This document shows positions 43,464 through 50,516 of a DNA stretch of 64,000 bases, in pieces (within the stretch, counting starts at the first letter, position 1; every line of letters begins with the position of its first letter). The position numbers were made by a program, and so were the translations under genes. The stretch is from JBKEDC01 sp047972995 (GTDB lineage: Bacteria; Bacteroidota; Bacteroidia; Bacteroidales; Prolixibacteraceae), in assembly GCA_047972995.1 (NCBI GenBank), contig JBKEBD010000013.1, forward strand, positions 62,001-126,000. The letters run 5' to 3'. The notes under the pieces are model-generated. The model was not told the DNA's origin. It made no database searches and saw only the letters and a list, made by a program, of their open reading frames with translations.

Positions 43464-45980
43464 CTAAAAGACATAACGGATGCCTACCGACCAGTTTCTA
43501 CCTATTCCAAATTGCCCTAAAATATTAGCCGATTCACCACTGTAAATGGTGTCGTAAATGGTGTAGCTAGCATCGGCAGAACTCGGATAAATATCTTTTC
43601 GCCAAATCTGGTTGGTATAGATGGCATTGAGCATATTTTGACAATTGGCAAAAAGATGCAAGCGAGAGCCCGGACGAGCAAGATCTTTGTAATAACTAAT
43701 TTCAGCACCAAGCAATCCGTAGCCATCGGCTAACTGTTGTTGCAAACCTTGTGGGTTGAATGGCGAGCTATACACTCCAAAATGATGTTTATAATTAATG
43801 CAAAACGATAGCTCGCGTGATAGCATAAAGGTGTTTTCGGCATAAATGTTAAAGGGGCTTGAATCTTGGCTGTGTGCTTGCTGCGTTTGCAATGTCTTTT
43901 CTTGCTGAAACCTGAAATCGGTGTTGTAGTAAGTGGCTTCGGTGTTGGTGGTGTAGATAAAGTTGTTGAAGCTTGCCGAAATCAGCAGTTGATGTTTCTG
44001 GCGATACATGAAATGCGCATTCAGTTCAATGGCTTGGTGTTTCTGGTTGATATCGTGGAAGAAGGCAAGCTGATTGATTTCGCCATTGAGCTTTTGGTCC
44101 ATAACTAAACTTAGTCCGCGAAGTTGATAGCTGAAAGCCCGCAGCTCAATGCCCACTCCTTTTTTCTGATAGGCATAGGCAAGTTCGGCTCCTGTAATTT
44201 GACGATTGCTCAAGCTATCGTTTTTCCAACTTGAATAGCATGGAAACACCGCCGCAAACTCTTGTGGATTGCTCGATGCTGAAACCTGTCCTTTAAGGCT
44301 ATGGTTTTTTGCAAGCCGGAAGCTGCCACCTCCCAATAGTCGATATCCTAAGCTGTTGTAATTGGATGTAGTTGCATTTTCTAGAGGGGCCGTCAACGAC
44401 ATTCCTTTATAATAGCCTGCCATTTCAGCGAGCAAGCGCCAGCGTTTCCATTGCTTTTGGAAGTGGGCTGTTAGTCCAAAGTTTAGAATTTTATGGTGCT
44501 GCTGAAAAAGGAATGTATCGGCAGGGGTGTGAAATGGCACATAGGCGAGTAGGTGGTCGCTATTGCCAGATTTATCGCCCGCGTAGTAGCTGAAGTCGGT
44601 GGCTATCCACCATTCGGCATGGTTGTCGATGGTGTGAAGATACCGAGATTGAAAGCCTAGTTGTGTGCTTTGGCTGTTTTCTTGCAATAACGAGAAATCA
44701 AGAATAGTATCGCCCAAACTGATTTCTTCAAACCGTGCGTAGAACTGACTGATGAGCTTCCCCTCTTTGCTAATTTTCCATTCGTGGTTTAGGCTCGATA
44801 AAGCGCTATATCCTTCGCTCGTATTCCAGGCAAAATAACCATTGTTGTTCGTTTTGTCCCAACTGTTGTTGTGGTTATAGCCAAACTCTTCGGCTTGCGA
44901 TTGGTAGAGTGGCGAGCTATTCAGTTCTTTACTCCAATAGCGGAAGGCTGTAGTAAAGTTAATTTGATGCCGTTGGTAGCTTTTGGCAAACAGCGTGAAA
45001 TAAGCTCCGAGTGTTTCAAAGCCCGAATGTGCGGTAATTCCTTCGCTGCTGGCTCCATCAATTTTTAACGACACGGCAAAGTTTTTAGCCTTGGTGGTTC
45101 CGCTGTGCAAGCCCAGAGCCGCTTGCATATAGTTGCCACTGCCATAATTAAATTGAGCATCAACTCCGGCTTTTTGTCGGGGCATGAAGCCGTCAATATG
45201 AAGTAGTCCTGCGGGTTGAATGGCGCTAGTGGCACTGCTTGCTGCCCCTCGCGTGATAGCTGCTTTTCTTACCCAACTGCCAATTCCGGCGTAGAACGGA
45301 CTGGCAGAGCTGCCTGTTTCAGCATTGTTTATGCTAATGCCGTTGAAGTTTACTTGGGTGAGCTTAGAACCAAACCCACGGATGCTTAAGGAAGATGCTC
45401 CCCATTCTCCGCCCGCTTCAAACTTATCTACCGATGCGTGGCGGGCAATGAGTTCGTTGAAGTCGAAAGTGCCACTTTGTTTCAGAATGTCGATGGCTGA
45501 ATAGGGGCTGTTGGCAAGTATCTTGCTGCTGAATTGCTCGCGATAACTAGCATTGGCTTGCAGAAATTCGCCAATCATGATAGGTTTGAGGCGCACAGCT
45601 CCCACGGGGGTGTATAATTCATCGTGAATAACGATGTTGTAGTAGGTGTCGAACACATCGGGGTGAATGGTTTTCACTTGGGCATCATAAGCATGAGCCT
45701 TGAGTTGAAAGTATCCGGTTTTATCACTTGTGGTGATAGCCCCCTTAGAGGGAAGAAGCACATAGGCTTCATATAAAGTTTCTAAAGTGCTTTCGTTGGT
45801 TACCTGTCCATCGATAAAAGCACTCGGCTTTTTCATTAGTTTTTCTATTTGGCGTTGCTTCTTGCTTTTTCCTTTAAATCGGCTCATGAAACTTTGCTTT
45901 GCTCTTGGGGCTTGAGCAAAGCAAGGTTCCGCTAGTAGAGCGAAAAGAGCAAAAAAGAGATATCCCAAACGACGGTTCAT
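43464..45980 (-). CDS. TonB-dependent outer membrane receptor
   Basis: An 838-residue receptor with signal peptide (about 1-22), a CarboxypepD-like beta domain (about 50-135, FIDGQVTNESTLETLYEAYV), a plug domain (about 155-270, with SLSIRGFGSKLTQVNFNGISIN and KAAITRGAASSA) and a barrel ending GIGRNWSVGIRYVF. It is not a SusC type and has no SusD partner. It begins 12 bp after mtnN, which suggests cotranscription. The substrate cannot be read from the sequence; a metal chelate or cofactor is usual for this class. Confidence 0.88.
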   Translation of the reverse strand: MNRRLGYLFFALFALLAEPCFAQAPRAKQSFMSRFKGKSKKQRQIEKLMKKPSAFIDGQVTNESTLETLYEAYVLLPSKGAITTSDKTGYFQLKAHAYDAQVKTIHPDVFDTYYNIVIHDELYTPVGAVRLKPIMIGEFLQANASYREQFSSKILANSPYSAIDILKQSGTFDFNELIARHASVDKFEAGGEWGASSLSIRGFGSKLTQVNFNGISINNAETGSSASPFYAGIGSWVRKAAITRGAASSATSAIQPAGLLHIDGFMPRQKAGVDAQFNYGSGNYMQAALGLHSGTTKAKNFAVSLKIDGASSEGITAHSGFETLGAYFTLFAKSYQRHQINFTTAFRYWSKELNSSPLYQSQAEEFGYNHNNSWDKTNNNGYFAWNTSEGYSALSSLNHEWKISKEGKLISQFYARFEEISLGDTILDFSLLQENSQSTQLGFQSRYLHTIDNHAEWWIATDFSYYAGDKSGNSDHLLAYVPFHTPADTFLFQQHHKILNFGLTAHFQKQWKRWRLLAEMAGYYKGMSLTAPLENATTSNYNSLGYRLLGGGSFRLAKNHSLKGQVSASSNPQEFAAVFPCYSSWKNDSLSNRQITGAELAYAYQKKGVGIELRAFSYQLRGLSLVMDQKLNGEINQLAFFHDINQKHQAIELNAHFMYRQKHQLLISASFNNFIYTTNTEATYYNTDFRFQQEKTLQTQQAHSQDSSPFNIYAENTFMLSRELSFCINYKHHFGVYSSPFNPQGLQQQLADGYGLLGAEISYYKDLARPGSRLHLFANCQNMLNAIYTNQIWRKDIYPSSADASYTIYDTIYSGESANILGQFGIGRNWSVGIRYVF

Positions 45981-45992
45981 GGGGTGTTGAAG

Positions 45993-46739
45993 CTATAGTT
46001 TGCGAAGCAAAAGTTGAAGTAGTTGCACTGAAATATGACCGATGTCTTCAAATAAGAATTTAGCAAACACTTCGTGCGCATTGTCGGCGGCATTGTCGGA
46101 AATTACGCGAATGATGAGGTAGGGAACTTGATAGTCGTTAGCAACTTGTGCAATAGCTGCCCCTTCCATCTCGGTGCAAAGTAGCTCGTTATATTTCAGC
46201 AAGATTGTTTGTTTCATTTCGGCTGAAGACACGAACTGATCGCCTGTGCCAATTGCTCCAATGTGCACGTTTGGTTGATAATCGGCATGGATAGCGGGGC
46301 ACTTGCCTTCACGCAACATGGCTTGAAGTTCTTTGGCACAATGGCTACCTAACTCCACCAAAGGTTCAGGCGTTTGGAAGGCGTATTTCTTATAAAAAGG
46401 AGGTAAGATGTCGCCCATCATGGTGAAATCTTTTAAGTCCATGTCGTGTTGTACCAACCGGTTGCCAACCACAATATCGCCAATGCACACTTGGGCTTGT
46501 AGCGAGCCTGCCAATCCCACAAATAAGATTTGCTCTACGCCAAAAGACTCCACAAGGGTGGTTGTGGTGGCAGCCGCGGCTACTTTCCCCCAACCTGATA
46601 GGCAAAGCACCACTTCATGATGTGCATATTCACTTTCGTAGAAAGTGCGAGCACCGTGTTTTGTGCTTTTAATGTGGCTAAGTTTTTGTTTGAGCAACAT
46701 CACTTCTTCGTGCATGGCGCCAATGATTCCAATTTTCAT
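45993..46739 (-). CDS. mtnN: 5'-methylthioadenosine/S-adenosylhomocysteine nucleosidase family
   Basis: A 248-residue nucleosidase that removes adenine from MTA or SAH. Family features are MKIGIIGAMHEEV with the proton-handling Glu, FVGLAGSL, the substrate Met-Glu pair in CTEMEGAAIAQVA and the catalytic Asp in RVISDNAAD. Related futalosine hydrolases share the fold, so substrate choice is not certain. The gene has a leader of about 120 bp with a structured RNA candidate (46773-46855), and the TonB receptor follows after 12 bp. Confidence 0.88.
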   Translation of the reverse strand: MKIGIIGAMHEEVMLLKQKLSHIKSTKHGARTFYESEYAHHEVVLCLSGWGKVAAAATTTTLVESFGVEQILFVGLAGSLQAQVCIGDIVVGNRLVQHDMDLKDFTMMGDILPPFYKKYAFQTPEPLVELGSHCAKELQAMLREGKCPAIHADYQPNVHIGAIGTGDQFVSSAEMKQTILLKYNELLCTEMEGAAIAQVANDYQVPYLIIRVISDNAADNAHEVFAKFLFEDIGHISVQLLQLLLRKL

Positions 46740-46772
46740 GTGTTTATAATTTGCTTTTTAGTTGTCATATGT

Positions 46773-46855
46773 ATCTCACATGAAATTCTAATCATTCTCC
46801 TGTGTGAAAATTAAATGATTAGAATTTACATGTTCGTTTCATAAAACGGTGAGAT
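46773..46855 (-). ncRNA. Three-way-junction RNA candidate in the mtnN leader
   Basis: Read 5' to 3' on the minus strand: P1 5' arm ATCTCAC (46855-46849); P2 hairpin CGTTT-TATG-AAACG (46848-46835); two A; P3 long hairpin with CATGTAAATTCTAATCATT (46832-46814) pairing AATGATTAGAATTTCATG (46796-46779) with one bulged base and a 17-base loop; then the P1 3' arm TGAGAT (46778-46773). The helices abut with almost no spare bases. It lies about 33 bp before the mtnN start codon and after its -7 element. It does not match a riboswitch class I can name. Confidence 0.5.
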
Positions 46856-46867
46856 TTTCGTGAGTTG

Positions 46868-46875
46868 CAAATATA
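46868..46875 (-). promoter_or_regulatory. Candidate -7 element for mtnN
   Basis: The minus strand reads TATATTTG, a perfect match; the predicted transcript start is near 46862, just before the three-way-junction element. No -33 TTTG at 19 bp. Confidence 0.45.
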
Positions 46876-46940
46876 CAATATCTATTTATGAACTCGCCAA
46901 GAAACACTTGATGATATTGTTTTGCACAAATTAATCATTT

Positions 46941-46968
46941 TGTAATTACGTTGTAATATATCTGTAAT
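46941..46968 (+). promoter_or_regulatory. Three TGTAAT direct repeats spaced 11 bp apart
   Basis: TGTAAT occurs at 46941-46946, 46952-46957 and 46963-46968, so on one face of the helix. This arrangement is typical of OmpR/PhoB-family response-regulator sites. An imperfect -7-like TAGTCTTTAG begins at 46973, four bases beyond the last repeat, so a bound regulator would contact RNA polymerase as an activator. Confidence 0.6.
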
Positions 46969-47089
46969 AAAGTAGTCTTTAGTTTGTGCTATGAAAATAA
47001 AGCACGATGCCGATAAATTTTCGGTTTAAGGTTTTCAACTAGCCTAAAGCTTTTTGTTTCGCATTTTTAAAACTAAAATAAAATATCAG

Positions 47090-47434
47090 ATGAAAACATT
47101 ATTTTTAAGTGCAGTTTTGTTTTTTGCAGGCATTGCTGCGAATGCTTCAGAAGTAAACAACGAGAAAAAAGAAACGGCAAAAGCTGATGTTACCGAACTT
47201 TCGGGCGTGGTGCTCGACCAAGAAACCAACGAAGCGTTGGTGGGTGTTAAAGTAGAGTTGGAAGGCACCGGCAAGGTGGTTTACACAGATTTTGATGGTA
47301 ATTACACGTTTAAGAATGTAGAGCCGGGCAATTATGATGTAGTGGCATCTTTTGTGTCTTATGAAAGTGCTAAAGAATCGGTGAACCTAGAAGCAGGAGT
47401 TAGCAAATCAATCAACTTGAAAGCTGCGTTGTAG
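47090..47434 (+). CDS. Small secreted CarboxypepD_reg-like domain protein
   Basis: A 114-residue protein with a signal peptide (MKTLFLSAVLFFAGIAANASE, cleaved near residue 19) and a single carboxypeptidase-regulatory-like beta-sandwich (about 35-114, ELSGVVLDQETNEALVGVKV, DFDGNYTFKNVEPGNYDVVAS). This domain normally starts TonB receptors or adhesins; here it is alone. I chose the ATG at 47090; an upstream TTG lacks a signal. Three 11-bp-spaced repeats lie upstream. The next gene, a MORN protein, begins 79 bp later. Function unknown. Confidence 0.8.
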   Translation: MKTLFLSAVLFFAGIAANASEVNNEKKETAKADVTELSGVVLDQETNEALVGVKVELEGTGKVVYTDFDGNYTFKNVEPGNYDVVASFVSYESAKESVNLEAGVSKSINLKAAL

Positions 47435-47513
47435 GTGGGATGCTGCCTTAGGGCATCAGCCCGAAAATGCAACCAATGAAAGTCAGTAAAGCTTATTGTA
47501 GAATTAAGAACAC

Positions 47514-47975
47514 ATGAAAAGAATGTTATTCGTACTAACGATACTGTTTTGTGTTGGACTTTCAACGGTTCAAGCACAAACAATTGAAGAAAAGGAAGGG
47601 GTGTATTTCTGGGATGGTAAGCCATATACCGGAATGTACATTGGCACATATGAAAATGGAAATACCAAGTTCAATATTTATTTGAAAGATGGGTTGAAAG
47701 AAGGCGAAATGCGTTATTTCTTCCCCAATGGAACACTTAAAGAAGTACGTAATTACTATCGTGGAGAAAAAGATGGCGAATGGATTTCGTATAATGAAAA
47801 GGGCGTGAAAGTAGGATTGGCAAATTATAGTGCAGGCGAGAAAAATGGCGCATGGAAAGTGTGGAATGATGCTGGCACGCTAATTTATGAAATGAATTAC
47901 GCCAATGGAAGCCGAACAGGGCAATGGAACCAGTATAATGAAAAGGGCGAGTTAATATCGACTAGGAACTTCTGA
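47514..47975 (+). CDS. Secreted MORN-repeat (YwqK-like) protein
   Basis: A 153-residue protein with a signal peptide (about 1-21, cleaved near VQA) and about four MORN-2-type repeats: GEMRYFFPNGTLKEV, GEWISYNEKGVKVG, GAWKVWNDAGTLIYE and GQWNQYNEKGELIS. Such repeats are often annotated as antitoxin-like YwqK in Bacteroidota, without proof. It follows the CarboxypepD-like gene by 79 bp and is closed by a terminator at 47996. Function unknown. Confidence 0.82.
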   Translation: MKRMLFVLTILFCVGLSTVQAQTIEEKEGVYFWDGKPYTGMYIGTYENGNTKFNIYLKDGLKEGEMRYFFPNGTLKEVRNYYRGEKDGEWISYNEKGVKVGLANYSAGEKNGAWKVWNDAGTLIYEMNYANGSRTGQWNQYNEKGELISTRNF

Positions 47976-47995
47976 TGTAGTGGAGAACAGCAAGT

Positions 47996-48042
47996 GCCAG
48001 AGGTGCAAAATATATTACTATTTCGCACCTCTGGCGCTTTTT
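47996..48042 (+). terminator. Terminator after the MORN gene
   Basis: GCCAGAGGTGC (47996-48006) pairs perfectly with GCACCTCTGGC (48025-48035), extended by AAA/TTT, with an 18-base AT-rich loop and followed by GCTTTTTT. Confidence 0.8.
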
Positions 48043-48386
48043 TGCGCATTATACCAACCTCGAATGAGATTGAACAGCAATATGAATTACTCAACCTTTA
48101 TCAAGGTTGATATCTAGGCATTAAAATACGTTGTATATATAAATTATATTTAATTTTGTGTCACTCAAAAATTTGGACACAAGGTTATATTCAATTTGCA
48201 ACTGCTCAAATATATTGGTAAAAAGTAACTGTTGAGTTTGCAATGGCTCAAATATATTGGTAAAAAGTAACCGTTGAGTTCACAATGGCTTAAATATATT
48301 GATAAAAAGTAACCGTGTCGCTTTTTGTGCTTCAACTAAATGTATAGATTGGTGGGTTTTAATCTTACAGCTCTCAAGTTGTAAAA
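48043..48386. other. Intergenic region with AT-rich tandem repeats
   Basis: Between the MORN terminator and the convergent yeiH-type gene. It holds a 42-bp tandem repeat array (48195-48320) and no plausible gene. Confidence 0.6.
48195..48320. repeat. Three 42-bp tandem repeats
   Basis: Copies at 48195-48236, 48237-48278 and 48279-48320 share CTCAAATATATTGGTAAAAA and GTAACCGTTGAG-like ends. Copy 1 and 2 differ at three bases and copy 3 is more diverged. The unit length is a multiple of three, but no open frame with a start covers the array. Confidence 0.85.
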
Positions 48387-49331
48387 TTAAAATCCCCCTT
48401 TTATTATTCCAAGTAATGCAAGTACGCTAATGAGTACCCACAGCACAATGCCTAAGGCAAAACTTCGCCAACCCGCTTGTTTGCATTGGGCAATTGAAAT
48501 GTTCGAGCCGATAAGAAATAGAGCCACCACCATTAGCCGTTTCCCAAACCAACTCAAATGAATAAAACAGTCTTGCCAAGCAGGATGGCTGCACCAATGG
48601 TTGGCACCAATGGCAAGCACATATAAACCGATGAACCACGGTATTTTAATCTTGCTTGTGCCTTTGGATTGTTTGTTGTTTAGCCACGAAAAAAATAAGC
48701 TTACAGGGATAATCCAAAGTGCACGTGTGAGCTTCACGGCGGTGGCAATGCCCAATGCCTCTTCGCCGTAGGTGTGCGCCGCTCCCACTACTGAACTCGT
48801 GTCGTGTATAGCGATGGCTGCCCAATAACCAAACTGAGTTTGGCTGAGCTGAAAGGCGTGTCCCACCATGGGGAATAGAAATAGAGCCACCGCATTGAGC
48901 AGAAAAATAACGAGCAGCGAAACTGAAACCTGATATGATTCGGCTTTAATGACCGGCGATACCGAGGCGATGGCGCTTCCTCCGCAAATGGCTGTGCCCG
49001 ATGAAATGAGAATGCTAATTTTAGAATCTACCTTCAGGAGCTTTCCTAATATAATGCCGCAAAGTAGGGTGCCACCCACCGATATTACGGTGAGCGAAAA
49101 GCCCTGCTTCGATGCTGCAAGTGCTTCCGCCAAATTCATACCCAAGCCCATAAGCACAATGGCAGCTTGAAGTGTAAGACCTGTGAACCGAGAAAATTTC
49201 TCGTGCTTTACATTCAATAAAGATAATGCGATGCCTAAAAGCAATGCGTGTGCAGCTTCCATAAATGGCATAAAGCAGGCTGCCATTATTATCCAATATA
49301 TGCCGCCAATGTACTTAGGGTTGAGTTTCAT
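48387..49331 (-). CDS. YeiH-family putative sulfate exporter
   Basis: A 314-residue membrane protein with about ten predicted helices. Signature stretches are LQAAIVLMGLGMNL, SSGTAICGGSAIASVSPVI and AIHDTSSVVGAAHTYGEEAL, all typical of the UPF0324/YeiH family. Members are described as putative sulfate or sulfite/taurine-related exporters, with little direct proof. A LysR regulator gene lies directly upstream on the same strand (119 bp gap) with an inverted repeat between them, matching the YeiE-YeiH pairing known elsewhere. Confidence 0.87.
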   Translation of the reverse strand: MKLNPKYIGGIYWIIMAACFMPFMEAAHALLLGIALSLLNVKHEKFSRFTGLTLQAAIVLMGLGMNLAEALAASKQGFSLTVISVGGTLLCGIILGKLLKVDSKISILISSGTAICGGSAIASVSPVIKAESYQVSVSLLVIFLLNAVALFLFPMVGHAFQLSQTQFGYWAAIAIHDTSSVVGAAHTYGEEALGIATAVKLTRALWIIPVSLFFSWLNNKQSKGTSKIKIPWFIGLYVLAIGANHWCSHPAWQDCFIHLSWFGKRLMVVALFLIGSNISIAQCKQAGWRSFALGIVLWVLISVLALLGIIKGGF

Positions 49332-49380
49332 AAACCTTTCGTTTTGTAGTTGATTTACATGGGCGAAAGTAGGGGGAGTT

Positions 49381-49410
49381 TATAAACTGTGCAAATTGTA
49401 AATGTTTATA
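49381..49410. promoter_or_regulatory. Inverted repeat, possible LysR operator
   Basis: TATAAAC (49381-49387) and GTTTATA (49404-49410) form a perfect 7-bp inverted repeat with 16-bp spacing, 50 bp before the yeiH-type start and after the LysR stop. A -7-like TACAATTTG (three spacer bases instead of two) overlaps it on the minus strand. Confidence 0.4.
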
Positions 49411-49450
49411 TGTAATAATCTAAGGTTATAGTGCGATGCAGATTAAGGAA

Positions 49451-50335
49451 CTATAAATCGTATTGCAAAAGGAAGTGGCGAAACAGTTCGCTTAACTGTT
49501 GTTGGTGTCCTTGGCGCATAGCAAATCGGAATTGGCGCATGATTTGCAAATCGTTAATGGGAAGTTGAACCAAGTGTTTGCTTGCCAATTCTCGCCTTAC
49601 CGAACGTTCCGAAACAAAAGCAATGCCATTGAATTGGGGAAGAAAGTTCTTGATGGCTTCGGTGCTACCCAAGTGTATGGCTACCGATAAGCTTGAAATG
49701 TCGAGATGTTTACTTAAACATTGCTGAATGACTTCCAACGAGCCCGACCCCTCTTCGCGAAGCACTAGAGGAATGTGTGGTAAATCGGAAATAAGCACCC
49801 CTTTCTGGCGAGCAATATTTTGTTCTGGTGAAGCTACTGCAATAATTTCATCGTCGAGGAAGGATAGATATCGAATGTCGCTAGCAGTGTGTTTGTTTTC
49901 TACCAAGGCAATGTCAAGCTCATGCTGTTGAAGCTTGTGAATAATATGGTCGGAATTGCCATTGTGCAAGTGCAATTGAATGTCGGGATATCGTTCATGA
50001 AAGCTTGCCAACACTTCGGGTATTACATATTGCGCAATGGTTGAGGAAGCGCCAATGTGCAAACACCCTCGATGAATTTGATTAATCCGACCAAGCTCAT
50101 AAGTTAAATCCTGATAATGTTCCTCAATGACTTGAAGCCTACGATAGCACAAATCGCCCGATGGGGTGAGATAAATTTTGTTCCCCTTACGTTCAAAAAG
50201 CGTAGTTTGAAGCTTTAGCTCCAATTCTTTAATATGCTTGGTCACGGCGGGCTGACTAATAAATAATGCCTGAGCAGCTTTCGAAAAGCTTAACTTTTGA
50301 GCCACTGCCATAAAAACTTCATCTCTGTAATCCAT
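49451..50335 (-). CDS. LysR-family transcriptional regulator (YeiE-like)
   Basis: A 294-residue LysR protein with an N-terminal winged helix (DYRDEVFMAVAQKLSFSKAAQALFISQPAVTKHIKELELKL) and a periplasmic-binding-like effector domain from about 90 (LHIGASSTIAQYVIPEVLASF). Its position right upstream of a YeiH-type transporter suggests it controls that gene in response to a sulfur compound or anion. It is divergent from dnaG (181 bp). Confidence 0.88.
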   Translation of the reverse strand: MDYRDEVFMAVAQKLSFSKAAQALFISQPAVTKHIKELELKLQTTLFERKGNKIYLTPSGDLCYRRLQVIEEHYQDLTYELGRINQIHRGCLHIGASSTIAQYVIPEVLASFHERYPDIQLHLHNGNSDHIIHKLQQHELDIALVENKHTASDIRYLSFLDDEIIAVASPEQNIARQKGVLISDLPHIPLVLREEGSGSLEVIQQCLSKHLDISSLSVAIHLGSTEAIKNFLPQFNGIAFVSERSVRRELASKHLVQLPINDLQIMRQFRFAMRQGHQQQLSELFRHFLLQYDL

Positions 50336-50478
50336 AATAGCTGCAAGATAGCGAATTGCTTCAAACTAGCGTCTATTTGCAGGCGAAATAATATCAATTG
50401 CCCGTATTAAAGCAAGCACTTCAAGAGCATTCAGTACAGGGGCTAAGGGGCTTTCTTTAGAATAATCAACACGGGTAC

Positions 50479-50509
50479 TTTGCGAATTGCTGTTTTGTTG
50501 GTAATTTTG
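50479..50509 (+). promoter_or_regulatory. Complete promoter of dnaG, near-leaderless
   Basis: TTTG (50479-50482), a 19-bp spacer, then TAATTTTG (50502-50509): both Bacteroidota elements at ideal distance. The dnaG ATG is at 50517, only 7 bp after the -7 element, so the transcript should begin within a few bases of the start codon. Confidence 0.75.
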
Positions 50510-50516
50510 CAAACTT

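Larger units (their letters stand above)
46740..47089. other. 350-bp divergent mtnN / CarboxypepD-like intergenic region
   Basis: It holds the mtnN leader with its RNA candidate (46773-46855), the mtnN -7 element (46868-46875) and three TGTAAT repeats before the plus-strand gene (46941-46968). No gene is apparent. Confidence 0.7.

Noticed and set aside
48195..48320. Possible CRISPR array
   Set aside because: The 42-bp units are contiguous without unique spacers, and there are no cas genes.
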